Under the pieces are notes generated by a model, which was not told the DNA's origin, did no database searches, and saw only the letters and a list, made by a program, of their open reading frames with translations. Shown here one piece after another: positions 18,503 through 27,501 of a DNA stretch of 64,000 nt (its first letter is position 1; the number at the start of each line of letters is the position of its first letter). A program made the position numbers and the translations under genes. Source of the stretch: Modicisalibacter sp049808615 (lineage in GTDB: Bacteria; Pseudomonadota; Gammaproteobacteria; Pseudomonadales; Halomonadaceae); contig NZ_JBNCAN010000004.1 of NCBI RefSeq assembly GCF_049808615.1, positions 62,001 through 126,000 of the forward strand. The letters run 5' to 3'.

Positions 18503-19549
18503 ATGACCGATTGGACTGCTCATTTACAGACGCTTGGTGCGCGCCGCCTCAGTGAGCGCCAGATCGATTTCGGCGACCCCGATCAGGCACGCCAGGTGCA
18601 AGAGAGCACAGCACTGATGCCCCTGGCTCACCTAGGTATCCTGGAAATCGACGGTGTCGATGCCAAGCGTTTCCTGCAGGGCCAGACCAGTGCTCAGCTC
18701 GAGCTAGTGAATGGTGATTTCGCCCCTCTGACCGCTTTCTGTTCGGTCAAGGGACGCATGTTAGCGAACGCGCAATTACTACGTGTCACTGAAGAACGCT
18801 ACTGGCTGCTACTCGACCAGGGACTGGTTGAACCACTCAAAGCGCATTTGAGCAAGTTCGCGGTGTTTTATAAGGCTGATATCCGCCCTCGGGAGGATCT
18901 GGCGCTGCTCGGCCTGTTGGGTCGGGACGCTCCTGCCTTGCTGAAAGCGCGTCTGGACATGCTTCCCCCCACTGTCTGGCATCAAACCATTCAAGACGAA
19001 CGAGTCGTGCTGCATCATCCAGGACCCCGTCCCCGTTTCGTACTGTGTCTGCCTCAAGCGGACGCCGGCACCCTCTGGGAGTCACTGGCACGTTCGGCAA
19101 CGCCGGTCGGCAATGCCGTGTGGCAACTCCAGGACATCAAGGCGGGGCTCGCCTGGTTGAACGCCTCTCAACAGGACACTTATCTGCCGCAGATGATCAA
19201 TTGGGAGGCGCTGGCCGGCATCAGCTTCAAGAAAGGGTGCTACACCGGTCAGGAGGTCGTTGCGCGGGCGCATTTTCGTGGCCAGGTCAAGAAACGCCTG
19301 ATTCGCGCTCAACTTGACGGCGACAAAGTGCCGGAGATCGGTAGTCCAGTGAGCGATCATTCGGGTAAGCAGCACGGCGAGGTGGTGAGTGCCGCGCTTG
19401 ATGCCTACGGACAAGCCGAGATACTCGCGGTCTTGAATACCCGCGCCAACGAAGAGTCCCTCGAGGTTACCGGGCAACACCTAAAGCGTCTCAAACTCCC
19501 CTATGCCATCGAACGTCTCGACCCCGAGGAGTTCGCCGAACAGCGCTGA
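18503..19549 (+). CDS. ygfZ: tRNA-modifying/folate-binding protein YgfZ (GcvT family)
   Basis: A 348-residue protein of the GcvT/YgfZ family, which helps Fe-S cluster enzymes such as MiaB in a folate-dependent way. The diagnostic motif KGCYTGQE, with the reactive Cys, is present. The start at 18503 has GGAG upstream; an earlier in-frame ATG (18389) would add 38 residues unlike the family. It converges with the TatD-like gene (22-bp gap). Confidence 0.92.
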   Translation: MTDWTAHLQTLGARRLSERQIDFGDPDQARQVQESTALMPLAHLGILEIDGVDAKRFLQGQTSAQLELVNGDFAPLTAFCSVKGRMLANAQLLRVTEERYWLLLDQGLVEPLKAHLSKFAVFYKADIRPREDLALLGLLGRDAPALLKARLDMLPPTVWHQTIQDERVVLHHPGPRPRFVLCLPQADAGTLWESLARSATPVGNAVWQLQDIKAGLAWLNASQQDTYLPQMINWEALAGISFKKGCYTGQEVVARAHFRGQVKKRLIRAQLDGDKVPEIGSPVSDHSGKQHGEVVSAALDAYGQAEILAVLNTRANEESLEVTGQHLKRLKLPYAIERLDPEEFAEQR

Positions 19550-19571
19550 ATCCAGCATCCATCACCGGCTC

Positions 19572-20339
19572 TCACTCCACATCGATATTGAACAGACGTT
19601 GTGCGGTAGACGTACTGTTCGATGCGATCTGTTCGATGGATTCGCCTCTTAGCTGGGCAACACGTTCACACACCTGCGCCAGCCGAGCAGGTTCGTTACG
19701 TTGCCCCTGAAACCCGGCCAGCGGCATATCCGGACTGTCGGTTTCCAGCACATAGCCATCGTCGGGCAGTGAGGCAACCGCGCGCTGTAGACGCTTGGCA
19801 CGCTCGAAGGTCGCCGCCCCGCCAAGACCGACCACGAATCCCAGATCGAGAAACTTTCTGGCCTGCTCCGGGCTACCGGAAAAGGCATGAATCAAGCCAC
19901 CCTCGGGCAAGTTCAGTTGACCCAGGCGCTTGGCGACCTTGTCGTTGGCCTGAACGCAGTGCACCACCACGGGAAGATGGCGCTGCTTGGCCAGCTTGAG
20001 CTGGGCATCGAAGAGACGCCACTGAGCGTTCAGACTGTCCTTGAAGCGCGCATCGATGCCGCACTCGCCCACCGCCACGATTTCGGGATGCTTGTCGAGC
20101 ATCGACGCCAACGCTGCAACATCCTCATCGCCATGCTCAACCATGAAGTAGGGATGCAGCCCCAGGTTCAGACTGACGTCGTCGCGTTGGGCAAGCTCGA
20201 TCACCGCCGGCCAGCGTGCCCGGGTCGTGCCGGGCACCACGAAACGTCCGACCCCGGCCTCCCGGGCTCGCGCAAACATGGCCTCGCGATCGTCGTCGAA
20301 GTCGGCGAAATCCAGGTGGCAATGAGCATCGATCAGCAT
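19572..20339 (-). CDS. TatD-family metal-dependent hydrolase (YjjV-like)
   Basis: A 255-residue TIM-barrel hydrolase. It begins IDAHCHLDFADFDDDR, where HxH binds metal, continues with VGECGID, HCVQAND and IHAFSGS, and ends with ETDSPDMPL. The family members are 3'-5' exonucleases or uncharacterised phosphoesterases; the YjjV branch fits best by length and sequence. An AGGATCCCGA signal precedes the ATG. It is followed upstream by mscL on the same strand. Confidence 0.88.
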   Translation of the reverse strand: MLIDAHCHLDFADFDDDREAMFARAREAGVGRFVVPGTTRARWPAVIELAQRDDVSLNLGLHPYFMVEHGDEDVAALASMLDKHPEIVAVGECGIDARFKDSLNAQWRLFDAQLKLAKQRHLPVVVHCVQANDKVAKRLGQLNLPEGGLIHAFSGSPEQARKFLDLGFVVGLGGAATFERAKRLQRAVASLPDDGYVLETDSPDMPLAGFQGQRNEPARLAQVCERVAQLRGESIEQIASNSTSTAQRLFNIDVE

Positions 20340-20353
20340 TCGGGATCCTGTTG

Positions 20354-20836
20354 CTAATTGGTGTGTGAATCTTCGTCGAGCTTCGATGTACAGGCAGGAC
20401 AGCGTGTGGCCTCCAGGGAAATCTTGCTGATACAGTAGGGGCAGCTCTTGACCGTCGGGGCGGAGGTTTCCGGCGGGTAGGCAAGATTCTTCAACCGGTT
20501 GATATTGCGCACCAGAATGAACACCGCCATGGCGACGATCAAGAACGAGAGCAGGGCATTGAAGAAAAGGCCGTAATTGAGCGTGGCTGCACCCGCCGCC
20601 TGAGCCTGCTCCAAGGTATAGTAAGGCCCCTCTCCGCTGCCAGGGCGCAGCACGATGAACTGGTTACTGAAATTGATATCGCCGGTGATCAGTCCAATCA
20701 CCGGCGTAAAGATGTCCTTGACCAGGCTATTGACGATGGACGTGAAGGCAGCCCCGATGATGATGCCCACCGCCATGTCGACCACGTTGCCCTTGACCGC
20801 GAATTCGCGAAACTCCTTGAGAAATTTCGATGCCAT
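20354..20836 (-). CDS. mscL: Large-conductance mechanosensitive channel MscL with zinc-ribbon tail
   Basis: A 160-residue pentameric channel subunit that vents solutes on hypo-osmotic shock. The N-terminal helix and TM1 (KEFREFAVKGNVVDMAVGIIIGAAF) and TM2 (FFNALLSFLIVAMAVFILVRNINRL) are typical. In place of the usual C-terminal helix bundle it ends with four Cys (132, 135, 146, 149) as CPYC-x10-CPAC, a zinc-ribbon pattern. The start at 20836 leaves a 19-bp gap to prfC; a longer reading to 20875 would overlap prfC. Confidence 0.92.
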   Translation of the reverse strand: MASKFLKEFREFAVKGNVVDMAVGIIIGAAFTSIVNSLVKDIFTPVIGLITGDINFSNQFIVLRPGSGEGPYYTLEQAQAAGAATLNYGLFFNALLSFLIVAMAVFILVRNINRLKNLAYPPETSAPTVKSCPYCISKISLEATRCPACTSKLDEDSHTN

Positions 20837-20855
20837 GGCCGCAATATCCTCGTTC

Positions 20856-22445
20856 CTAGTGTTCTCTAGTGGCATTGAAGCGCACTTCCGGCCAGCGCTC
20901 CTGAGTCATCTGTAAATTGACACGAGTCGGCGCCAGATAGGTCAAATAGCCGCCACCATCAAGAGCAAGATTGGTGCTGACCTTGCGTTTGAATTCGTCG
21001 AGTTTCTTGGCGTCATCGCAGTACACCCAGCGTGCAGTCTGCACATTGACCGCCTCGTAAATGCAGTCGACCTTGTATTCTTCCTTGAGCCGATGGGCGA
21101 CCACATCGAACTGCAGCGACCCCACCGCACCCACGATCAGATCGTTATTGTCCAGCGGCATGAATACTTGGGTCGCCCCCTCTTCGGAAAGCTGCTGCAA
21201 TCCTTTCTGCAATGCCTTCATCTTCAGCGGATCGCGCAATCGGACACGCTTGAAAAGCTCCGGCGCGAAGTGCGGAATGCCGGTGAAGCGCATCTCCTCG
21301 CCCATGGTGAACGTATCACCAATCTGAATGGTGCCGTGGTTGTGCAGACCGATGATGTCGCCGGGCCAGGCCTCCTCGACCTGAGCGCGATCCGAAGCCA
21401 TGAAGGTCAGGGCATCGGCGATCTTGACGTCCTTGCCGATGCGCACATGACGCATCTTCATGTTCTTGTCGTACTTGCCGGAGCAGACCCGCAGAAAGGC
21501 CACCCGGTCGCGGTGCTTGGGATTCATGTTGGCCTGGATCTTGAAAACGAAACCGGAAAAACGCTCGTCATGGGCGCTGACGTTACGCGTATCGGTCTCC
21601 CTGGGCTGCGGCGCCGGGGCGTACTCGACGAAGCCATCGAGCATCTCGCGCACGCCAAAATTGCCCATGGCGGTACCAAAGTACACCGGGGTCAACTCGC
21701 CACGACGATAGGCTTCCAGATCAAACTCATGGGAGGCCCCGCGCACCAGCTCGACCTCCATGCGCAGTTCCTCGGCCTGCTCTGTCCCCAGGGTTTCATC
21801 TACCTGCGGATTATCGAGGCCTTCGATACGAACGTCCTCGGGAATGCGACTGCCCTGCCCCTGCTTGTAGAGATGGACGACATCGTTGTAGAGATGATAG
21901 ACCCCACGAAAGTGACGCCCCATGCCGATGGGCCAGGTCATGGGTGCGCACTGAATGTTGAGTACCGTTTCGACTTCATCCATGACCTCGACCGGATCGC
22001 GAATATCGCGGTCCATCTTGTTGATAAAGGTCAGTATCGGCGTGGTACGCAGGCGGCACACCTCCATCAACTTGATGGTGCGCTCCTCGACCCCCTTGGC
22101 CCCATCGATGACCATCAGCGCGGAGTCCACCGCGGTCAGGGTGCGGTAGGTATCTTCAGAGAAGTCCTCATGCCCTGGCGTATCGAGCAGATTGACGATG
22201 CGCCCGCCATAGGGAAACTGCATGACCGAGGTCGTCACGGAAATACCCCGTTCCTGCTCCATCTTCATCCAGTCGGAGGTGGCGTGGCGCTCGTTGCGCT
22301 TCCCCTTCACCGAGCCGGCCAACTGAATGGCATTACCAAACAGCAGGAGCTTCTCGGTAATGGTGGTCTTGCCGGCATCCGGGTGACTGATGATGGCAAA
22401 GGTTCTGCGAAGATCGGCCTGCTGGGCTATCTGACTATCTGACAT
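20856..22445 (-). CDS. prfC: Peptide chain release factor 3
   Basis: A 529-residue translational GTPase that recycles RF1/RF2 after termination. G1 is SHPDAGKTT, G3 LLDTPGHEDFSEDTYR and G4 NKMD. The C-terminal domain is full length. It sits upstream of mscL and the TatD-like gene on the same strand. Confidence 0.96.
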   Translation of the reverse strand: MSDSQIAQQADLRRTFAIISHPDAGKTTITEKLLLFGNAIQLAGSVKGKRNERHATSDWMKMEQERGISVTTSVMQFPYGGRIVNLLDTPGHEDFSEDTYRTLTAVDSALMVIDGAKGVEERTIKLMEVCRLRTTPILTFINKMDRDIRDPVEVMDEVETVLNIQCAPMTWPIGMGRHFRGVYHLYNDVVHLYKQGQGSRIPEDVRIEGLDNPQVDETLGTEQAEELRMEVELVRGASHEFDLEAYRRGELTPVYFGTAMGNFGVREMLDGFVEYAPAPQPRETDTRNVSAHDERFSGFVFKIQANMNPKHRDRVAFLRVCSGKYDKNMKMRHVRIGKDVKIADALTFMASDRAQVEEAWPGDIIGLHNHGTIQIGDTFTMGEEMRFTGIPHFAPELFKRVRLRDPLKMKALQKGLQQLSEEGATQVFMPLDNNDLIVGAVGSLQFDVVAHRLKEEYKVDCIYEAVNVQTARWVYCDDAKKLDEFKRKVSTNLALDGGGYLTYLAPTRVNLQMTQERWPEVRFNATREH

Positions 22446-22718
22446 TGAGCGGTATCGCTAATTTGTACTCGGCGCTGTAACGGATCCAAGGCCGAAGGAG
22501 GTGTGTTCTGGCAGGAGATTGTAATCACTGCGGCCGCGCTAGTGTAGCGTTGCGTCGCTATTGCCAGTGACTATCGAAGCGATTAATGCAAACACTTCAC
22601 AAATGACCGTCGACGACCATGTCGCTTTGACCTGAACGTTGATCTAAAAACCAGGACCTCCGCAGCAAAACATGGCAAGCTGTTTTCAATATGTCCTGTC
22701 ATTGGTCGGGAGAACCCC

Positions 22719-22886
22719 ATGAGCGATCGCTATGCGGTGGTGAAGGAATTCGATGACGATGACGAGGTTATCGGCTGGAAGGTGATCGATACCGAGCAAG
22801 ATAATCAAGTGATGGCGTCTCATTCGTCTGAGGCTGACGCTCAGCACGCGGCCAGTGAGCTAGAAAGAAGGCGTTCATCATCCTGA
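22719..22886 (+). CDS. Small hydrophilic hypothetical protein
   Basis: A 55-residue ORF with a good ribosome site (GGGAG, six bases before the ATG). The protein is acidic near its N-terminus (KEFDDDDEVIGWKVID) and has a polar Ser/Arg end. No family is recognised. It lies 22 bp upstream of the beta-helix gene on the same strand and may be its operon partner. Confidence 0.6.
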   Translation: MSDRYAVVKEFDDDDEVIGWKVIDTEQDNQVMASHSSEADAQHAASELERRRSSS

Positions 22887-22908
22887 TTGATCAGCAGCGA
22901 GCTTTATC

Positions 22909-24063
22909 ATGTTGACTCCCTACGACTTTGGCGCCGTCGGCGATGGCAGAACGGATGACACCCAGGCCGTCAACGAGTTTCTTGCCTATGCCGCCGATCA
23001 TATTGTGCTCGAAGCCAAGTTCGTCGGTACCTTTCGCGTCACCGATACCATTAAATTTCGCCCTTCCGATCCCGAGCAAAAGCACTTCGCCACAAGCGAC
23101 CTGCGCCTGAGAGCCACCTTGATCATCGATCGCTCCATTCATAATCCAGGGCCCGGTGTCGAGATTGCCGGCGTCCGAGGCTGTGTGTTCAGCGGCAAGT
23201 TGTCGATCCAAGGCGTGACCGGTCGCCGCTGGCCTGAAGGACGCAACATGACCCATGGCGTCGTGTACGGCGATAATGTGCGGCATACCCTGTTCGACTC
23301 GCTGTACGTCTCGGGTGCGCTGCTGTGGGGGGTGCAGAAAGTCGGCAAGGGAGCAGATGCCGTGGAGGACATCGGCTCCAACAGTCGTGTTCATCACAGA
23401 CTGGTATATTGCAACGATTGTGGGCTATCCGACAAGAATGATGCACTGGAAGCATGGACCGGTCGCTATGTGGCGCATACCGACAACGACGACAAGCATG
23501 GCCGGGAGCGCTCCACCATTACGCTGGCCTCCCCGGCACCGCCCCATATCGAAGATAACGGGCGCAGCGTTATCGTGATCAATGGCAATATGTACGGCAT
23601 TGCCCGAGTCATGGATAGCACTCATATTGAGGTTTTTCCTCGAGTTGGCAAGGATGTCTCGAGCGGCGACGAAGTGCAGTTCGCCATTGGCGGTGGCGTG
23701 TATCAAGACAGCGTGGATTTCAGCCTGTGGTGCTATGACATGGTCGATGTCGCCTGGTGTGGCATTGGCTGGTACGACGCCAACTCCTATGGCAATTCGG
23801 TTCAGTTGATGCATGTCAAGAAGGCTACCGTAGCTGGCCTGATAGGTCGCTTTCCGGATGGCTGGACCCATGGTGGCTTTATCGGCCAGCTCTACATCGA
23901 GAAAGGCAGCTCGGTGCGAGGCTTCCCAACCTGGGGCGACACGTCTTTTACGTTTGGCAATATCGAAGTCACGAACTCAAGGGATTTCTTTCGCATTCGC
24001 GCCAACCGGGGCAAAGACTATCGCCGGGATCGTTTTCCGGGCATGGCGACTGGGGACGAGTAG
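22909..24063 (+). CDS. Right-handed beta-helix (Pectate_lyase_3-like) protein
   Basis: A 384-residue protein. Its N-terminus YDFGAVGDGRTDDTQAVNEFL is the classic entry strand of Pectate_lyase_3/tailspike-type beta-helices. The rest is rich in V/I-G-N turns consistent with a solenoid. There is no signal peptide or membrane segment, so export by the Sec route is not supported. Relatives are phage tailspikes, polysaccharide lyases and epimerases; the substrate cannot be told. The ribosome site is weak. Confidence 0.65.
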   Translation: MLTPYDFGAVGDGRTDDTQAVNEFLAYAADHIVLEAKFVGTFRVTDTIKFRPSDPEQKHFATSDLRLRATLIIDRSIHNPGPGVEIAGVRGCVFSGKLSIQGVTGRRWPEGRNMTHGVVYGDNVRHTLFDSLYVSGALLWGVQKVGKGADAVEDIGSNSRVHHRLVYCNDCGLSDKNDALEAWTGRYVAHTDNDDKHGRERSTITLASPAPPHIEDNGRSVIVINGNMYGIARVMDSTHIEVFPRVGKDVSSGDEVQFAIGGGVYQDSVDFSLWCYDMVDVAWCGIGWYDANSYGNSVQLMHVKKATVAGLIGRFPDGWTHGGFIGQLYIEKGSSVRGFPTWGDTSFTFGNIEVTNSRDFFRIRANRGKDYRRDRFPGMATGDE

Positions 24064-24141
24064 AGGCCTCTTGGGTAATACAACCTGCGGGCCAAGGGTA
24101 CGATCGGTTATCATGGCGTCACTCTCTCTGACGGAGCCGTC

Positions 24142-25419
24142 ATGCAGTCCCCCCTTCCTCTGCCGTTGTCGACGCCCAATCGCAATCTGGTACGCCTGAC
24201 GCTAATTCGCGGTATCAGCTGGACTGGCTTTCTAGGGGCGATCATCTTTGGTATCGAGGTGCTTGGTTTCGAGCTGCGCGTCATACCAGCGATCAGCGTC
24301 ATCGTCGCCATGGGGCTGATCAATATCGTCACCTGGTGGCGCTTGGGCCGGCCTCGCGCCGTCACCAACATCGAATATCTTCTGCACCTGCTCGTCGAGA
24401 TCGCCGGACTCGCCATGCTGTTCTACTACACTGGCGGCGCCACCAATCCCTTCATCAGCTATTATCTGATACCGGTGACCATTGCTGCAGCGACCTTGCC
24501 TTGGCTGTATGCCTGGATTGTCGCCAGTGCAGCCATGGCCTGCTATACCTTCCTGATGCTTTTCTATGATCGCGTGCCGCAAATGAGCCACGGCTTATTG
24601 AGTCCGGACATCAGCTTGCACGTGTTGGGCATGTGGCTCAATTTTGGTCTATCCGCCGGGCTCGTGACCTTCTTCATCTATAAGATGGCGCTGGCGCTGC
24701 GCCGTCGCGACATGGCCTTGTCGCGTACCCGCGAAGCGGTACTGCGCAACGAACAGGTGCTGGCGGTGGCGACTCAGGCTGCGGGCACCGCCCACGAACT
24801 CGGCACCCCACTCTCGACCATGGCGGTATTGCTCAACGAGATGCGCCACGATGCGGCAAGCAACCCGGGCCTGGAAAGCGATATCGACCTGTTACGCCAA
24901 CAGGTGGATACCTGCAAGTCCCGCTTGCAACATCTGGTAGCGAACGCGGATCGTCGACGCCTGGCGGAACCCGAGCTACGCAATGCCGAAGAATGGTTAC
25001 AGCAATTGGTTCAGCGTTGGCTGGTATTGCGTCCGGACGTTACCCATCGTATCGAGATTCTGGGCAGGCGTGGTTCGCCGGAGCTGGCCGTAGACGCAAC
25101 CCTGGAACAGGCATTGATGAATCTGCTCAACAATGCGGCGGATGCCAACCCGGACAACATCTTGATCTGTCTCGACTGGAATCAGGAAGAAGTGATCGTC
25201 GATATTCGCGATCACGGCCCTGGTGTCTCGATGTCGATCGCCGACCAGCTCGGCGATACGTTCGTTTCGACCAAGAGCAAAGGGATGGGAATCGGATTAT
25301 TTCTCACTCATGCCACCATTAACCGCTTCGGCGGCGGAGTGAGCCTGTACAATCATGAGGAAGGTGGCACCCTGACCGAAGTGAAGCTGCCTCGCGCCAT
25401 CGCGGGTCAGGCTGTTTAG
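24142..25419 (+). CDS. regB: Redox-sensing histidine kinase RegB/PrrB/ActS
   Basis: A 425-residue sensor kinase with six N-terminal membrane helices. The quinone-sensing heptapeptide GGATNPF is at 98-104. The H-box HELGTPLSTM carries the phospho-acceptor H218. A Cys (C258) lies in the dimerisation helix region, where RegB carries its redox-active Cys. The N-box (NLLNNAADANPDN) and G-box (GMGIGLFL) complete the ATPase domain. The response regulator gene follows after 25 bp. In relatives the pair tunes respiration and redox metabolism. Confidence 0.9.
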   Translation: MQSPLPLPLSTPNRNLVRLTLIRGISWTGFLGAIIFGIEVLGFELRVIPAISVIVAMGLINIVTWWRLGRPRAVTNIEYLLHLLVEIAGLAMLFYYTGGATNPFISYYLIPVTIAAATLPWLYAWIVASAAMACYTFLMLFYDRVPQMSHGLLSPDISLHVLGMWLNFGLSAGLVTFFIYKMALALRRRDMALSRTREAVLRNEQVLAVATQAAGTAHELGTPLSTMAVLLNEMRHDAASNPGLESDIDLLRQQVDTCKSRLQHLVANADRRRLAEPELRNAEEWLQQLVQRWLVLRPDVTHRIEILGRRGSPELAVDATLEQALMNLLNNAADANPDNILICLDWNQEEVIVDIRDHGPGVSMSIADQLGDTFVSTKSKGMGIGLFLTHATINRFGGGVSLYNHEEGGTLTEVKLPRAIAGQAV

Positions 25420-25444
25420 AAAGCAAATAGAGGTTCATCAGACA

Positions 25445-25987
25445 ATGGCCAGCGACACCCCGGAACAACTGTTGATCATCGATGACGACGAGATGTTCTG
25501 TTATGTCATGCAGCGGGCACTCAGCCGCCGTGGCTTCGACGTGACCGTTGCCAGCGATGCCGATCAGGCATTGTCATTGGCGCGCCGTTCCCCGCCACAA
25601 CTGGCGACGCTCGATCTCAAACTCGAACACTCTTCTGGCCTCAAGCTGTTACCGGAGCTTCTGACGATAGCGCCGGCATGCCGTGTGGTGGTGCTCACGG
25701 GATACTCGAGCATCGTGACCGCAGTCGAGGCCATCAAGCTCGGTGCGATCAATTATCTATGCAAGCCTGCCGATGCAGACGAAATTCTGGCCGCCTTCAA
25801 CCGTGACTGTGGTGACCCGGACATCGATATCTCTGACAATCCGCCCTCCGTCAATCGCGTCACCTGGGAACATATACAGAAAGTATTACAGGAGCACGAC
25901 GGCAATATTTCCGCGACCGCCCGGGCATTGGGCATGCATCGCCGGACCCTGCAACGCAAGCTACAAAAGCGTCCGGTCAGGCGTTGA
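25445..25987 (+). CDS. regA: Response regulator RegA/PrrA/ActR
   Basis: A 180-residue regulator. The receiver domain has D13-D15, the phosphorylated D57 (TLDLKLEHSSG) and K107 (CKP). A short linker leads to a Fis-type helix-turn-helix at about 150-177 (ISATARALGMHRRTLQRKLQ), as in RegA/PrrA. Encoded just after regB, it is the cognate output. The cytochrome oxidase cluster at 37-45 kb is a plausible target, but no binding site was identified. Confidence 0.92.
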   Translation: MASDTPEQLLIIDDDEMFCYVMQRALSRRGFDVTVASDADQALSLARRSPPQLATLDLKLEHSSGLKLLPELLTIAPACRVVVLTGYSSIVTAVEAIKLGAINYLCKPADADEILAAFNRDCGDPDIDISDNPPSVNRVTWEHIQKVLQEHDGNISATARALGMHRRTLQRKLQKRPVRR

Positions 25988-26061
25988 CTCGCGCAGGATC
26001 GCAAAAGACGCCGGTGGTAAACTGAAGAGACGTTTTTTCATTCCTGATGGCAGGAGGCCAG

Positions 26062-26883
26062 ATGCAACTCTCGCAGCGACTCGCCACTACAGTAGAGATC
26101 GCCGAACAGGCCGGGCGCATGATTCTCGAGGCACGGCAGAAACAGAATTTCGATCAGCACTACAAACACGGCACCGAGCTGGTCACCGATGTGGATATCG
26201 CCGTCGATCGCTTCATCGCAGACCGACTGGACGCGCACTTTCCCGGCGAAGCCAGACTGACTGAGGAGCTCGCACCGGAGCGGGACGTTCTGGAGCAAGA
26301 GAGCGACCTATGGGTGATCGACCCCATCGACGGCACGGTCAACTTCGCCCGCGGGCTGCCCCATGTAGCGGTATCCATCGCCTGGGCTCACAGTGGCAAG
26401 GTGCAGGTTGGTGTTGTGCATGCGCCCTTTCTAAATGAGACCTTTACCGCTTTACGTGGGGGCGGCGCACGACTCAATGGCGAACGCTTGAGATCCAGCC
26501 TGGCCACACGACTCGAACACAGCGTGATCGCTACCGGCTTTCCCTATCGCCGAGAGGGCCGCACGCCATTGATGAGGCGTCTCGCTGCCGTCATGGATGC
26601 CTGTCAGGACATGCGTCGTTGTGGCTCCGCTGCACTGGATTTATGCAATGTTGCCTGCGGCCGTCTGGACGCCTATTACGAGAGTGTATCGCCCTGGGAT
26701 TTTGCAGCGGGTTTCCTGATTGCCCAGGAAGCCGGCGCACGGACCGGCCATCTTTATCCTTGTCCAGACAACATCCCCCAAGAACTCTATGGCGAACATA
26801 TCCTGGCGGCGGCACCGGACCTCTACAAGCCTCTCAAGACCTTATTGATCAATGCCGACGAGAATCGCATATCCGTTTCCTGA
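26062..26883 (+). CDS. Inositol monophosphatase family protein
   Basis: A 273-residue lithium-sensitive-type phosphatase. It has the metal motif WVIDPIDGTVNFARGLP and the second motif SPWDFAAGFLIAQEAGA. Substrates in the family include myo-inositol phosphate, 3'-phosphoadenosine 5'-phosphate and fructose bisphosphate; which one applies here is not decided. The start at 26062 has AGGAGG upstream, better than the ATG at 26047. Confidence 0.88.
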   Translation: MQLSQRLATTVEIAEQAGRMILEARQKQNFDQHYKHGTELVTDVDIAVDRFIADRLDAHFPGEARLTEELAPERDVLEQESDLWVIDPIDGTVNFARGLPHVAVSIAWAHSGKVQVGVVHAPFLNETFTALRGGGARLNGERLRSSLATRLEHSVIATGFPYRREGRTPLMRRLAAVMDACQDMRRCGSAALDLCNVACGRLDAYYESVSPWDFAAGFLIAQEAGARTGHLYPCPDNIPQELYGEHILAAAPDLYKPLKTLLINADENRISVS

Positions 26884-27037
26884 GGAATACGCGCCTGAAA
26901 GCGTAGGGAAAAGGCACAAGTCGATAGCGGCACGCAATAATACGTGTAGCAACACTCTATTGGCGTTATTTGCCAGCATGAGAAACAATGGCGCCAATCT
27001 TTTACTAGCTCATTTCAATTTTCTAACGGGAGTCTCT

Positions 27038-27313
27038 ATGCTTACTGTGATTTTTGGTCGTCCTGGCTGTCCTTTCTGCGTACGTGCCAAGGAACTGGCT
27101 GACAACCTTGCCAGTCAACGGAATGATTTCAGCTATCGTTATATCGATATCCATGAAGAGGGCATCACCAAGGCGGATATGGAAAAGACCATCGGCAAAC
27201 CGGTGGATACCGTACCGCAAATCTTTGTCGATCAAACGCATATCGGCGGCTATACCGAATTTGATCAGTATGTGCGCGATAACGCCCTGCTGTCTGGTTC
27301 CACGGTGAGCTAG
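27038..27313 (+). CDS. grxA: Glutaredoxin 1 (GrxA family)
   Basis: A 91-residue dithiol glutaredoxin with the active site CPFC (C11, C14), the cis-Pro TVPQIFVD and the GG-Y-T-E glutathione-binding end. It reduces ribonucleotide reductase and other disulphides with glutathione. The start at 27038 has GGGAG upstream; the open frame extends further upstream but without family similarity. A strong terminator follows. Confidence 0.9.
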   Translation: MLTVIFGRPGCPFCVRAKELADNLASQRNDFSYRYIDIHEEGITKADMEKTIGKPVDTVPQIFVDQTHIGGYTEFDQYVRDNALLSGSTVS

Positions 27314-27338
27314 GCCTGACTCCCCCTGCACCCCTTCA

Positions 27339-27375
27339 CAATGACGCCGGCCTTTGGGTCGGCGTCATTGTTTAT
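27339..27375 (+). terminator. Rho-independent terminator after grxA
   Basis: A 14-bp stem: CAATGACGCC (27339-27348) pairs with GGCGTCATTG (27361-27370), and the inner GGCC pairs with GGTC, closing a four-base loop. TTTAT follows. It ends the grxA transcript. Confidence 0.85.
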
Positions 27376-27501
27376 GGCGAAATAATAGCTCTGCCTGGAA
27401 TTTTCTACTCAACGTGTCCGGGCCGTTGAATAAGCATCGATCCTAACGCCTATACTTTTGCGAGGGTCAATAGAGCGCCGGCGCAGGGAAGGTTGCCAAC
27501 C

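Noticed and set aside
21093..22442. 449-residue open frame on the plus strand
   Set aside because: It lies entirely opposite prfC, whose protein is unmistakable; long antisense frames are common in GC-rich genes and this one shows no family features.
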